A DNA stretch of 64,000 nt, from contig SVEI01000005.1 of the NCBI GenBank assembly GCA_015057445.1, positions 1 through 64,000 of the forward strand. The letters are read 5' to 3'. The notes under the pieces are model-generated. The model was not told where the DNA came from, searched no databases, and saw only the letters and a program-made list of their open reading frames with translations. Positions 38,969 through 49,674 of the stretch are shown one piece after another. This stretch comes from Lachnospiraceae bacterium (lineage in GTDB: Bacteria > Bacillota > Clostridia > Lachnospirales > Lachnospiraceae). How positions within the stretch are numbered: the first letter of the stretch is position 1; each line of letters starts with the position of its first letter. The translations under genes and the position numbers were made by a program.

Positions 38969-39685
38969 TTACATAAATCCATTTTTCATAAGAAAATCCG
39001 CATCAATGTTTGATTTACCTGCCTGGCCATGTCTGGCATTTCTAGTATGACTCAAACTAGTTTCATTTGTATCCACCACAGCAGCTGATGCACTTCCATT
39101 TAGCCCAAGTAGTTTTTCCACATACTTTCCTATAACATCATTCTCCAGGTTAACTGTGTCTCCTGGCTTCTTCATTAGCAAAGTGGTCTCTCCTGCTGTA
39201 TGTGGGATTATGGACACCTTAAAGCAAGTATCATCCACATAAGCCACAGTAAGACTGATGCCGTCTATAGCTATGGAGCCCTTCTCTATAATATACTTCA
39301 ATATACTTGCCGGTGAATCTATAGTTACCCAAACTGCATTATCTTCTCTCACAAAACTTCTTATGGTTCCACAGCCATCTATATGACCTGATACAATGTG
39401 CCCTCCGAAGCGACCATTTGCAGCCATAGCTCTCTCTAGATTAACCTTACTGCCTGTACTAAGCTCCCCCAGTGATGATCTTCTCATAGTTTCAGCCATT
39501 ACATCTGCAGTAAATGTATTACCACTAATGGTAGTTGCAGTTAGACACACTCCATTCACTGCTATACTATCACCTATATTTGAATCCTTTGTGACCACCG
39601 AACCTTGTATTGTGAGAGTTGCAGATTTTGCACCTCTTTTTATGCTTTTTATCTCACCGATTTCTTCAATAATTCCGGTAAACAT
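38969..39685 (-). CDS. ribE: Riboflavin synthase alpha chain
   Basis: MFTGIIEEIG, duplicated lumazine-binding domain. Confidence 0.96.
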   Translation of the reverse strand: MFTGIIEEIGEIKSIKRGAKSATLTIQGSVVTKDSNIGDSIAVNGVCLTATTISGNTFTADVMAETMRRSSLGELSTGSKVNLERAMAANGRFGGHIVSGHIDGCGTIRSFVREDNAVWVTIDSPASILKYIIEKGSIAIDGISLTVAYVDDTCFKVSIIPHTAGETTLLMKKPGDTVNLENDVIGKYVEKLLGLNGSASAAVVDTNETSLSHTRNARHGQAGKSNIDADFLMKNGFM

Positions 39686-39816
39686 ATTTGTTTCCTTTCT
39701 AATAACATATCCGTTCTCATATTATGCTGTTTGTATTTTCTAATCCTATATCACTCTTTGAATAATAGTAGAATACTGCATATATAAGATTATATTTTAA
39801 ATCATTTCTCTTAGAA

Positions 39817-41229
39817 TCACTTTTCCTCTAACTGATCCATAAGTTCTTGAATATACAACATTCCACATTGCTCTCTTAGGGATATTTTAAGTCTTACCAA
39901 TTTATCCAGCTTTGTGAAAATATATTTTTGGTCTCCTGTGGCTACCACTGATATTTCATCATCTTCATTGGTTCCACCTATGTGCCACTGTCCATCAGCC
40001 TCATAGCAAAATGTTGTAAATGGAGCGCCTGTATTTTCGCCAACCACCACATTTATCTTACTAAGAACATCATCATCCCAGTTTTTGTAAAACTCTTCTT
40101 TATCAAATATTGTCTCTGAAAGTCTTATCCTATTTTTGCTAAGATATTTTACTAGGATATCATCAAAGATTTTCTCAACTGACTTTAGGTCAAATAGTTT
40201 AGCTAGATTCGGAGTGTCTACACCTTCACCTTCCACAGGAGTAAGAGCATCCTTTCCTCCTAGTATTTTAGGAGCAACATACATATGAACCTCACTAACT
40301 ATATCTTGCATTAGGGCACTATAATTCAGAGTTCCTCCACCTTCTAGAAGTATGCTATCTATTTTTCTCTTACCAAGCTCTATCATTAGTTCCTTAAGAT
40401 TTAACACGCCATCAATTAATCCAACCTGTATAACTGTGATACCTGCTTGCTCAAGAGTCTTTATCTTGTCAGGGTTATCATTCTGCTGCTTATTAGCAGT
40501 GGCTACAATTGTAGGCACATCTCCCGCTGTTTTTACAATGTTTGTGTCCATAGAAATTCGAAGATGGGTATCGCATATTATTCTTATAGGATTTCTTCCA
40601 CCCTCTATACGGCATGTAAGCTGTGGATTGTCCGCAAGTACAGTTCCTATACCAACCATTATACCCACATATTCATTGCGACTTTCCTGAACCTTCTGAC
40701 GAGATACCTCATTGGTTATCCATTTGCTCTCACCAGTATAAGCAGCTATCTTTCCATCCATGGTCATGGCATACTTCATTACCACATAAGGAGTTTTAGT
40801 TGTAATATAGTGAAAAAATGGTCTGTTAATATCATCGCACTCGTCCTTTAACACATGGGTTGTAACCTTTATTCCATGGCTTCTAAGGTATTCATAGCCC
40901 TTTCCACTTACCACTTCATTTGGATCATCTGAACCAACATACACATGCTTTATTCCATGCTCCACAATAGCCTCCACACAAGGTGGTTGCTTTCCCGTAT
41001 GGCAGCATGGTTCTAAAGTCACATACATATCTGCACCACTAGCATCTTCAGTAAGATTTGCAAATGCATGTCTCTCTGCATGAAGCTCACCATATCTGGC
41101 GTGGTAGCCTTCACCGATAACTCTATCATCCTTCACTATTACTGCTCCCACCAAAGGATTAGGATTTACGGCGCCTATTCCCTTTTTGGCAAGCTCTATG
41201 GCTCTACGCATATATCTTTCCTGGTACAT
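39817..41229 (-). CDS. ribD: Bifunctional riboflavin deaminase/reductase with C-terminal extension
   Basis: GYHARYGELHAERHAF, TLEPCCHTGKQPPC; reductase domain; extra C-terminal region. Confidence 0.95.
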   Translation of the reverse strand: MYQERYMRRAIELAKKGIGAVNPNPLVGAVIVKDDRVIGEGYHARYGELHAERHAFANLTEDASGADMYVTLEPCCHTGKQPPCVEAIVEHGIKHVYVGSDDPNEVVSGKGYEYLRSHGIKVTTHVLKDECDDINRPFFHYITTKTPYVVMKYAMTMDGKIAAYTGESKWITNEVSRQKVQESRNEYVGIMVGIGTVLADNPQLTCRIEGGRNPIRIICDTHLRISMDTNIVKTAGDVPTIVATANKQQNDNPDKIKTLEQAGITVIQVGLIDGVLNLKELMIELGKRKIDSILLEGGGTLNYSALMQDIVSEVHMYVAPKILGGKDALTPVEGEGVDTPNLAKLFDLKSVEKIFDDILVKYLSKNRIRLSETIFDKEEFYKNWDDDVLSKINVVVGENTGAPFTTFCYEADGQWHIGGTNEDDEISVVATGDQKYIFTKLDKLVRLKISLREQCGMLYIQELMDQLEEK

Positions 41230-41259
41230 AGTATTCTCCTTTCAGCTAATTCTCCGGAC

Positions 41260-41335
41260 GCCCAAAGGGAAGCCACCAAAGGGTTACGGCGACTGTAAGA
41301 GGTCACCTTCACCCCTTGTGGCATTCCCCTTGGGC
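41260..41335. repeat. Imperfect palindrome between FMN-switch terminator and ribD
   Basis: gcccaaagggaagccaccaaaggg (41260-41283) / ccccttgtggcattccccttgggc (41312-41335). Confidence 0.7.
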
Positions 41336-41351
41336 TGATTATTCATATAAA

Positions 41352-41382
41352 AATCCACCCTGATAGTTCTTCAGGGTGGATT
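41352..41382 (-). terminator. Expression-platform terminator of the FMN riboswitch
   Basis: aatccaccctga/tcagggtggatt stem with T5 on the minus strand, between the aptamer and ribD. Confidence 0.85.
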
Positions 41383-41470
41383 GTATCTCATACATATAGT
41401 TGCTCATACATAATTCCAGTTCACGCTAATGATACTTTCTCAAAATGTATGTTATGCATCTTTTTCTCAC

Positions 41471-41587
41471 TTCTTCCATCCAGACTATACTGTCGGCACC
41501 AGAGTCGCACTGGTTCATGCCTTACGGCTCGCGGGCTTATGCACTAAAGCAAACACCGCCGGTAGGGACTTTCACCCTGCCCTGAAG
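41471..41587 (-). ncRNA. FMN riboswitch (RFN element)
   Basis: Minus strand CTTCAGGGCAGGGTGAAAGTCCCTACCGGCGGT...GCCCGCGAGCC...GACTCTGGTGCCGACAGTATAGTCTGGATGGAAGAA matches RFN signatures. Confidence 0.97.
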
Positions 41588-41610
41588 TTATATTTATTTT
41601 TCCGTATGTC

Positions 41611-41639
41611 ATTATAACTTATTGTAGTGGATTATACAA
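41611..41639 (-). promoter_or_regulatory. rib operon promoter
   Basis: Minus strand TTGTAT-17-TATAAT just upstream of the RFN element. Confidence 0.65.
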
Positions 41640-41685
41640 CTATATTTTTTGTAGCTCTTACTGGGGATACATTTTTTTACTGTCC

Positions 41686-42708
41686 CTAGAAATTCTCCGC
41701 AGTTATTACAACCTTACCATCCTCCACAGTAATCTTAACCTTATTGGTATCAATTCCTGCAGCTTCAAGCATATCCTGGTTAAGCTGCACTCGACCAGCC
41801 TTATCAAGGACAGAGAACTCCTCGTGAGCATCCTCTCCAAGCTCCATGCTCTCCATACTATCAATTTTTTCTCTGTACTGAGCCTTCATAATCTTCTCTG
41901 TACTAATCTTACCATCGGATATCATAACAACTCTATCCACCTTATTAGCAAGCTTCATATCATGAGTAACTATGATAATGGTAAGTCCTAGCTCTCGATT
42001 TAGTTCTCGGAACAAATCCTGAATCATATTTGATGTCTTGGTATCTACTGCACCAGTAGGTTCATCTGCAAGTAAGATTTCTGGTTCATTGGCCAATGCA
42101 ACGGCTATGGCTATACGTTGCTGCTCACCACCGGACATCTGATGAGGGTAGGAATCCTTCTTGTGACTCATACCAACCATCTCTATAAGCTTTAGGGCCT
42201 TCTCACGTTTTTCTTTACCTTTTATTCCAGTAAAGTTCATAGCAAATTCTATATTCTCTAGAGAAGTCAAATACCCTAGCAGATTTCTACCGCTTTTCTG
42301 CCATACGAATCCCACAGTTTTCTTGCGGTAAGCAACCATCTCTTTATCTGTCATCTCGGATAAGTTTTTACCTCCTACTGTAATCTTTCCAGCTGAAGGC
42401 TTTTCAAGACCACCAATTATATTCATAAGGGTACTTTTTCCACTACCACTTTTACCGATAACCGAAAGTAGCTCTCCTCTTTTTATCTCCATATCAAGAC
42501 CTTGCAAGGCCATAACCTCTATGTCCTCTGTCTTAAATATCTTAACCAAGCTATCGCAGGAAATGAGTACGTCATCATTAGAAGTCTGATTAACTACAGG
42601 TTCACCATATCCAGTCATGGCATCTGACTCAACCTGACTTATTATATCTATTGTCTCTTTATCAATTAGACTATCCACATTAGTTCTCATATCTTCCAAC
42701 AATCTCAC
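41686..42708 (-). CDS. MacB/LolD-type ABC ATPase with AbrB-like C-terminal tail
   Basis: [32 protein letters not shown]; tail VLDKAGRVQLNQDMLEAAGIDTNKVKITVEDGKVVI. Confidence 0.9.
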   Translation of the reverse strand: MRLLEDMRTNVDSLIDKETIDIISQVESDAMTGYGEPVVNQTSNDDVLISCDSLVKIFKTEDIEVMALQGLDMEIKRGELLSVIGKSGSGKSTLMNIIGGLEKPSAGKITVGGKNLSEMTDKEMVAYRKKTVGFVWQKSGRNLLGYLTSLENIEFAMNFTGIKGKEKREKALKLIEMVGMSHKKDSYPHQMSGGEQQRIAIAVALANEPEILLADEPTGAVDTKTSNMIQDLFRELNRELGLTIIIVTHDMKLANKVDRVVMISDGKISTEKIMKAQYREKIDSMESMELGEDAHEEFSVLDKAGRVQLNQDMLEAAGIDTNKVKITVEDGKVVITAENF

Positions 42709-43366
42709 CGTCCTCTACCTCGTAGACCACATCTCCCATCTCCATCAAGTTGGGATCATGAGTGGTCATTACAATGGTTATTCCTTCTTGTTCCACAAGT
42801 TTCTTGAAAAGATGCATAACCTTAAGTCCTGTCTCTGTATCAAGGGCTCCTGTAGGCTCATCTGCAAATATTATCTTAGGTCTGTGTGCTATTGCTCTTG
42901 CTATAGCCACACGCTGTTGCTCACCACCAGACATTTGACCTGGCATATGCTGCATTCGCTCACCCATACCAACAATACTTAGACTTTGCTTGATTCTTTC
43001 ATCATACTCACCTTCACACTCTGCAAGTCGCATGGCAAAGTCCACATTTTCGTAGGCATTCATTATAGGAATCAATGCTACAGACTGGAACACAAAGCCT
43101 ATATCCTTTCTTCTCATAGCCTCACGTTCACTGTCAGACAGTCCTTGAATTTCATTTCCATCAAATATTACCTGTCCATCAGTTGGCTGATCTAACGCAC
43201 CAAGTATATTAAGCAATGTGGTTTTTCCACTACCTGAACGCCCTTTAAGTATAGTTAGAGACGCTCTTGGAATACTTATGTCCACACCCTTAAGAGCGTA
43301 GAAATCCTCTCCGCCGGTTTTGAAGCAACGTACTATATTTTTTCCAATCAATATATTGTCATTCAT
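42680..43366 (-). CDS. MacB/LolD-type ABC ATPase
   Basis: [52 protein letters not shown]. Confidence 0.95.
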   Translation of the reverse strand: MNDNILIGKNIVRCFKTGGEDFYALKGVDISIPRASLTILKGRSGSGKTTLLNILGALDQPTDGQVIFDGNEIQGLSDSEREAMRRKDIGFVFQSVALIPIMNAYENVDFAMRLAECEGEYDERIKQSLSIVGMGERMQHMPGQMSGGEQQRVAIARAIAHRPKIIFADEPTGALDTETGLKVMHLFKKLVEQEGITIVMTTHDPNLMEMGDVVYEVEDGEIVGRYEN

Positions 43367-43369
43367 AGC

Positions 43370-46201
43370 TTACTCCTCTCCCAGCTTAAGAGCCTGTGTG
43401 ATGTTAAGGGATTTAAGTAACTTTCTAAGCACCAAGATACATACTAATATCATCAGCACTATAACTACTGAAAGCTTTATTATATCTCCCATTTCAAAGT
43501 AAATATAAATATCTAGATTATGCTTCTCAGGCAGGTAAACAATACCGAAAAGCTTTACAAATAAAAGTGTGGAAACCATTCCTACCACTCCACCTGCTAT
43601 AACTGATAAAAATGTACTAAATATATGCTCATTGATAAGCATTCCATTAACATCCTTTAAGGACATACCCATAGCTCTATACACACCAAAGAGAAGTTCT
43701 CTTTGTCTTATTGATGATATCCAATAGATAAGGAAACCTATAGCACATAGAATAAGAGCTATGACAAAGCTTAAGGTAAACATACCATTTGTAATCTGTA
43801 TCATAGGTGAATTCTTCATTCTGGTAATATCCTCATGGAGAACTCCTATACTTTCTACCTGAACCTTATTATCCTCTATAAATTTTTCCACATCATCATA
43901 AGTTGCATCCTCTGACAAACGCATCCACACCTGATATGGAGATATTTTAAAGCTATTAGCTACAGTGGCATAATTTGCAACAACCAAGTAGTTTTCCTGC
44001 AAGTCACCATTTTCATCATAGTAATATCTGTCGTAGCCTGGCCAGTCATCTACAATGGCTGTTACCTGACACACCATAGTTCCTCTTACAGTCTCCTCCT
44101 TCTGAGGTATGGCCCCCATACGACTGGCTCTAAAATTATCTCCCACACTTATACCCAGTTCCTTAGCTAGATTAGAAGAAATCACCACTCCGTTTGGCTT
44201 AGCTGCCATGGCATTGAGATGGTTGTACCAGTGTGTATCCTTATTAAGCTCATCCTTAAAGTATGCAGTTTTTCCAAACTCATCTGTGATAATTCCTCTA
44301 AGCATACAATTCTTAATATCCTTGCCGGAGAATGACACTGTGGTCTTATCATCATAGATTACTCTAGTTACATTTTCACAAATACCTTCTTCCATAAGTT
44401 GCTGATACTTGTTAAAATCAGGTTCTTTAAACTCATAATCAACATCTCTTACAGGAATAAAAAATATCTTGTTTTCCCACTTTTCCTGAAGCACAATATC
44501 TGCTCCATTCTCATAAGTAATTCTATCCTCATTATTTCTATTTATAGTTCTTGCAGTATTTGCATTGAATAGTCCCAATGACACTGTAAGTATAAGAAAT
44601 ACAGAAATAAATCCTTGCTTTCTGGTAGTTCTAGTTATCTGTAGAAATGATGCATACATAGATGGTTTCCATCTCTTCTTACCTATTCTATAAACCAGTT
44701 TTACCAAATAATGTATGAGACGTAAAACTACCAATCCTAAACCTATGATAAATATTAATGAGTCTAGGAATATCATAGGGTCCATCTTACTTCCCGCTAT
44801 GGCATTGGCCCTTATATTCTCCAAATCCTGATTAAAATTATACAGCAAATATATGGATACACCTAAGATTACAATATCTACAAAATATTTTTCCCATAAT
44901 GGCATCTTACCTGATGTTGCGTCAGATTTGTGTTCTACTATAGAAACCTTTGATGCAGATACAACAGGTACTAATACAAATATCACACCCACAAGTCCTG
45001 CTACAAGACCGTAGATAATCATTTCAGGAGCAAAGGTGTACATCCATATATTTCCAAATGAAAATGTTAAAAAGTCTGTTGTTCCTGCTGCCAGTTTACA
45101 GAGCAGATAGGAAAGCGGCAATCCCACAACAAGTCCTAAGAATGCCACTATCCCTGCTTGTAACCCATACATTGCAATAACCTGACGTCTGCTTAAACCT
45201 CTACTTCTATGCATAGCGATTTCATTTTTCTCAGACTCCACTATCTGCTTGGAAACCATAAATATAAATGCCAGCACCATACCAAGAATAGGCAACTCCA
45301 AAACCCAGAGAATAACATTTACAGTTTTCCTCTCTGACTTAAAGTCATCAATTATTTCTTGGAATGAATAAAAGAAGTTCGAATCCGCCTTCAAGAACTC
45401 CTGCATATAGTATTCTATGTTATCTACATTATTGCTGGTAATGTCTATGTAATCAAGCATAGTATAGTGCTTGTAATTCACTGTATAGCTATTACTGTCA
45501 GTTCTATAATTAGCCATAATGTAATCGAAAGATACTGAGTCTACAAATACATGCTCAGTAAAATCATTTGGCTCCATCTGCCAGTAAAGATCACTGTTAT
45601 CGCTCTCCTTAAAAATACCAGTAATAAGAAGCTTAAGAGTGTCTCCCTTTTCATCCTTCCAGTTTACAAAATTAAGTACCTCACCTTCTATAAGGCCATA
45701 CTCATCCATTACATTCTCTGGAATGATACAGGTAAGAAGTCCTGATGTAGCTGATGGGTATGCATACAATCCACCACCTTTAAGTAACTCTGTATGCTCT
45801 ACTATATCTGGCATATATGTAACCTTTAGATAATTACCCTTACTACCATAACTCCCCTGACAGCTTTCCTCATCAAAGTACACTATAGTCTGCTTAGCTA
45901 AGACATCCACACCAGTTAGATACCCCATCCATACGTTATGGTAATTATCCACTCCTGCAATCACTTCATCTACACCGCTAAGACCTTCTACATTGTAGGC
46001 TCCAGGTCTGCCAATAACAACAGGGTACTCATTATCATCCTCTATATAGGCTCTAAAACTACTATCTAAAAGCATATTTAGAGAACCCTTCTTAAACATA
46101 GGCTGACAGGAAAATACTGCCACAAGAAATGCCATACCAAGTAAAAGACACAGGGTAAGCCATAGCTTATTTTTAATTTTTTTAATTATCATATGAAACA
46201 T
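43370..46201 (-). CDS. FtsX-like ABC permease (two FtsX units)
   Basis: 943 aa, N-terminal TM, two multi-TM blocks, large extracellular domains. Confidence 0.88.
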   Translation of the reverse strand: MFHMIIKKIKNKLWLTLCLLLGMAFLVAVFSCQPMFKKGSLNMLLDSSFRAYIEDDNEYPVVIGRPGAYNVEGLSGVDEVIAGVDNYHNVWMGYLTGVDVLAKQTIVYFDEESCQGSYGSKGNYLKVTYMPDIVEHTELLKGGGLYAYPSATSGLLTCIIPENVMDEYGLIEGEVLNFVNWKDEKGDTLKLLITGIFKESDNSDLYWQMEPNDFTEHVFVDSVSFDYIMANYRTDSNSYTVNYKHYTMLDYIDITSNNVDNIEYYMQEFLKADSNFFYSFQEIIDDFKSERKTVNVILWVLELPILGMVLAFIFMVSKQIVESEKNEIAMHRSRGLSRRQVIAMYGLQAGIVAFLGLVVGLPLSYLLCKLAAGTTDFLTFSFGNIWMYTFAPEMIIYGLVAGLVGVIFVLVPVVSASKVSIVEHKSDATSGKMPLWEKYFVDIVILGVSIYLLYNFNQDLENIRANAIAGSKMDPMIFLDSLIFIIGLGLVVLRLIHYLVKLVYRIGKKRWKPSMYASFLQITRTTRKQGFISVFLILTVSLGLFNANTARTINRNNEDRITYENGADIVLQEKWENKIFFIPVRDVDYEFKEPDFNKYQQLMEEGICENVTRVIYDDKTTVSFSGKDIKNCMLRGIITDEFGKTAYFKDELNKDTHWYNHLNAMAAKPNGVVISSNLAKELGISVGDNFRASRMGAIPQKEETVRGTMVCQVTAIVDDWPGYDRYYYDENGDLQENYLVVANYATVANSFKISPYQVWMRLSEDATYDDVEKFIEDNKVQVESIGVLHEDITRMKNSPMIQITNGMFTLSFVIALILCAIGFLIYWISSIRQRELLFGVYRAMGMSLKDVNGMLINEHIFSTFLSVIAGGVVGMVSTLLFVKLFGIVYLPEKHNLDIYIYFEMGDIIKLSVVIVLMILVCILVLRKLLKSLNITQALKLGEE

Positions 46202-46204
46202 AGC

Positions 46205-48598
46205 CTACTCCTCTTCTTTATCTACAAATTCCTGGGCTATAACATCCCCTTCTTTCAAACCACTAATTACACATATATCGTGTTGACTACCTGCAGGGCC
46301 ACCCTTGCATTGCACATAATGCTTAACCAACTGCCCATCCACTAGCTTCCACACATATGTATAGGTTACTGTTCCTTCTCCGGACTTAACCTTATCTTCC
46401 TGGTATACCATATGACCTGGAAGTACCACAGAATTTTTGATAATTGTCTTTGGATAACGAGCCACAAAATCCTTATCTAAATCATAGAATTTATCATCTT
46501 CCATCTTAACAAAATATCTGGCTTTCTGATTACCTGAATTAGTGCTTATATAAACCTTATTATCGTTATGTGTAAAATAAAAGCTTCCATCATCGCCATT
46601 TATTCCCACAACCTTACCTTTATAGGAAGCATCACCATAAACAAAATCTATTGTCTGATTAATCTGTAAAGCATCCTCACTTCTAAGCTCCACTACATTA
46701 CTTGAAGGCACATCTATATTAAATAATCTGTCCCCAACCTTTATGTTTTTACCAATCTTAAGATTCAGATTAGTAACCTTTCCCGATTTTTCAGCGTATA
46801 TATTTATAGCTCCATTTCCATCATTATTACAGCTAACCTTATTATACTGTTGTTCCATATTTGATAACTGATGAACATAATTTATCTCATCTAGCTGTTT
46901 GTTAAGTTTAATTACTTCAAGCTGACAATTTAGTTCCTCGTAAAGATATGGACTAACCTTCTCCTCTTCTGAATTTCCCTGTGCATCCTGTGGAGTTGCG
47001 TCAGGAATAACCGCCTCTGGCACAGAAGCATCTGAATTTATACCATTTTCAGGTACTGCATCTGTAGGTGTAGCTTCTTCAAGAGTCGCATCTGTAGATG
47101 TTGATATTTCTGTATCTTCCTTATTTTCAGTCTGGTCATCACCTGCTATAGCTTGCTGTCTAGCAATATATGCAGCCTGTATTTCATCCTCTTTTGCTTT
47201 GATTTCATTATCAAAGTTTTTTACATTTTCCACGTGACTAGCTTTAAAATTAATTATGTTATTATACATTTCTGTAAGGGTAGCGCTACCTTCATTAGTT
47301 CTTATGGTACATATTAACTCCCCTACACTTACTTCTTGACCTTGAGTTACAGATATTGTTTCAACCTGACCCTCGTACTCAGAATAAAACTTCTTGGTGG
47401 AAGTATTTTTTACACTGTAAAAATCAGATTCTTCTGTTGATTGATAATCACCATACTGCACAGTGTGCTCATCATAAGTTTCTGGCAACACAGAGTCCGA
47501 TGTATAATACACCATTTCTCCTTCTGCAAGACCAGATAACACCTCTGTATAAAATGTATCCGATGCTCCTAAGGTTACATACCTAATTTCTCTGCCTTCA
47601 CCTTTCTTAACGTAAACGAAATCTCCCTGTTCATCCTCATACAAAGAGTCATTACCTACAATTATACTTTCCTTAGTTTCAGTCTTTTGAAGAAATACCG
47701 GAACATTACTACCAACCTCTGGCATAGTACCTTCACCCGCAAACTTCATTCTGATTGGTGGTGTTAATGTTCTAGCCTGTGCAGTCATAAGCTCCTCAGG
47801 AAGGTATTCATATATTTTAAGCATCTGCCTTTTTCCATCCTTGAAAGTGTAAAATACTGGGTATATTTTCTCCAGTTTATGTCCCTTCTCATCTCCAGGA
47901 AGTTCTATGTAACAATCCTCATAGTCAGATATTATAACTATATTATCACAGCTATTTACAGTATCTGACTCAGCCAAATCCTTAATATATGTAACATATC
48001 CACTGTGAGATGCTACCAATGTACCATCTCCTGCAATCTCCTGTTGTTTTACTATCTCCTTATCTAAGGCACTTTGTTGATGATTATAAAATAGCTGATC
48101 ATAGCTATGATTCTCATCCAATACAGAAATTTGAGTTTTTATTGCCTCAGCACCATCAGTATCATTATTTTCTTGGGCTCCCTTTAGCTTATACTCAAGT
48201 TCTTTTTTATTCTGTTCATATATCTTACATTTTATATCCCATGCCTTGTAATTGAGAGACTTTTGACTACTTAGAGAAGATATTTGAGCACTGGCACCTT
48301 CTGTGTCTGCCTGTACTATAACAGTTCCCGCTTCCACATAATCCCCTATTTCCACCTTAACCTCTGATACCTTTGCGGTTGTAAGATAAAAGTGGCAATA
48401 GTCTGTAGGCACAACCACACCATCTCTTATGGTTATATCACCTACATTTCCCTTCTCCACAGGACGGTAGGATTCATTAACAGCAACTGGTTTTTGAAGC
48501 TCTGGCGCTTCCATGTTTTCCTTCCCACAGCCTGTGGTAAGAAGTAGCATGGCACATAACAAGTATGAAATTTTAGTTTTTATTTTCTTTAATTTCAC
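46205..48598 (-). CDS. HlyD/RND-type adaptor lipoprotein, apparently duplicated
   Basis: Lipobox LTTGC; two biotinyl-lipoyl/HlyD-like modules around a Thr/Asp/Ala-rich insert. Confidence 0.8.
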   Translation of the reverse strand: MKLKKIKTKISYLLCAMLLLTTGCGKENMEAPELQKPVAVNESYRPVEKGNVGDITIRDGVVVPTDYCHFYLTTAKVSEVKVEIGDYVEAGTVIVQADTEGASAQISSLSSQKSLNYKAWDIKCKIYEQNKKELEYKLKGAQENNDTDGAEAIKTQISVLDENHSYDQLFYNHQQSALDKEIVKQQEIAGDGTLVASHSGYVTYIKDLAESDTVNSCDNIVIISDYEDCYIELPGDEKGHKLEKIYPVFYTFKDGKRQMLKIYEYLPEELMTAQARTLTPPIRMKFAGEGTMPEVGSNVPVFLQKTETKESIIVGNDSLYEDEQGDFVYVKKGEGREIRYVTLGASDTFYTEVLSGLAEGEMVYYTSDSVLPETYDEHTVQYGDYQSTEESDFYSVKNTSTKKFYSEYEGQVETISVTQGQEVSVGELICTIRTNEGSATLTEMYNNIINFKASHVENVKNFDNEIKAKEDEIQAAYIARQQAIAGDDQTENKEDTEISTSTDATLEEATPTDAVPENGINSDASVPEAVIPDATPQDAQGNSEEEKVSPYLYEELNCQLEVIKLNKQLDEINYVHQLSNMEQQYNKVSCNNDGNGAINIYAEKSGKVTNLNLKIGKNIKVGDRLFNIDVPSSNVVELRSEDALQINQTIDFVYGDASYKGKVVGINGDDGSFYFTHNDNKVYISTNSGNQKARYFVKMEDDKFYDLDKDFVARYPKTIIKNSVVLPGHMVYQEDKVKSGEGTVTYTYVWKLVDGQLVKHYVQCKGGPAGSQHDICVISGLKEGDVIAQEFVDKEEE

Positions 48599-49602
48599 TA
48601 GTTAATCACCACCTTTTCTCCCGCAGTAAGACCATTTTCAATTACAGTCATACCCTCTATAGTCTGACCTACAGTAACTGATACAGCCTCACGAAAACCA
48701 TTTTCGTCTAAGGTGTAAACATAGGCCGATTCTTCCACATAAAATACGCAGTCCTCCGGTACATATAGCACATTCTTTAAAGCTGGCTTATTAAGCACCA
48801 TTGTCATCTTTTCAACTCCTGTCACACCATCTACAGCCATAGTAAAATTGAGTTTTCTTCCTTCTTCTCCCTCTAGCTTCTCTATAGAAACCAATCGAAG
48901 ACTATAAGTGGAATTGGCATAGGATGCTTCATATATCTCATCTACTTTAAAATCAAAATCATCAGTTGTTGTGGCATAGTACTCTCCAGTACCATATATT
49001 AGAGTAAGCACATTATCTCCAGAATTAACCACACCATAATCAAGAAGGTCTGAAACCATGATTACAGTTCCCTGCCCCTCCGCCTTTATATTGTAGCTTT
49101 CTAGCTTTGCATTAAGCTCCTGAATATACAGACCACAAACATCCATATCCTGTTTCAACATCTTTATGTCTTCAGTGTAGTCTTGAGTTTCATCTATTTT
49201 CATAAGCCTAGTATAGTGATCGATGAGTAGCTGATCCTCTGTGCGCTGATTCTCATAACCAGTTATTTGCTCTGATATATCCCCAGCCTTAAAGCTAACC
49301 AAGGTCTGGCCCTCACTTACCATATCTCCCTCTGTAACATATATCTGGTCTACCTCCATCTCATCCTGTCTTGGGAAGTAGTTCTTCCTCTGAAATGTAT
49401 CCGAGGTAACCTCAAGAGTAAGAGTAGGCACTATATCTCCTCTCTCCACACTTACTGTCTCGTAGGTGATTTTCTCATATTCACTTATTCTAACATTTGC
49501 CCTCTCCTCTTCTTTAGACTTACCACAGCCTGTAAGAAGCATGGAGCATCCTAGGGAGCAAATTATAATTCCTACTAAACTCTTTTTCATTATAGCCTCC
49601 AA
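48598..49602 (-). CDS. HlyD/MacA-like adaptor lipoprotein
   Basis: Lipobox LLTGC; EVDQIYVTEGDMVSEGQTLVSF, coiled-coil, C-terminal VYTLDENGFREAVSVTVGQTIEGMTVIENGLTAGEKVVI. Confidence 0.88.
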   Translation of the reverse strand: MEAIMKKSLVGIIICSLGCSMLLTGCGKSKEEERANVRISEYEKITYETVSVERGDIVPTLTLEVTSDTFQRKNYFPRQDEMEVDQIYVTEGDMVSEGQTLVSFKAGDISEQITGYENQRTEDQLLIDHYTRLMKIDETQDYTEDIKMLKQDMDVCGLYIQELNAKLESYNIKAEGQGTVIMVSDLLDYGVVNSGDNVLTLIYGTGEYYATTTDDFDFKVDEIYEASYANSTYSLRLVSIEKLEGEEGRKLNFTMAVDGVTGVEKMTMVLNKPALKNVLYVPEDCVFYVEESAYVYTLDENGFREAVSVTVGQTIEGMTVIENGLTAGEKVVIN

Positions 49603-49674
49603 AAGGTTAAGATATTTTTATGTTGATTTTAAACTAGTTTCTATTATATCAGTAACTTGTACACTATGTCATCT

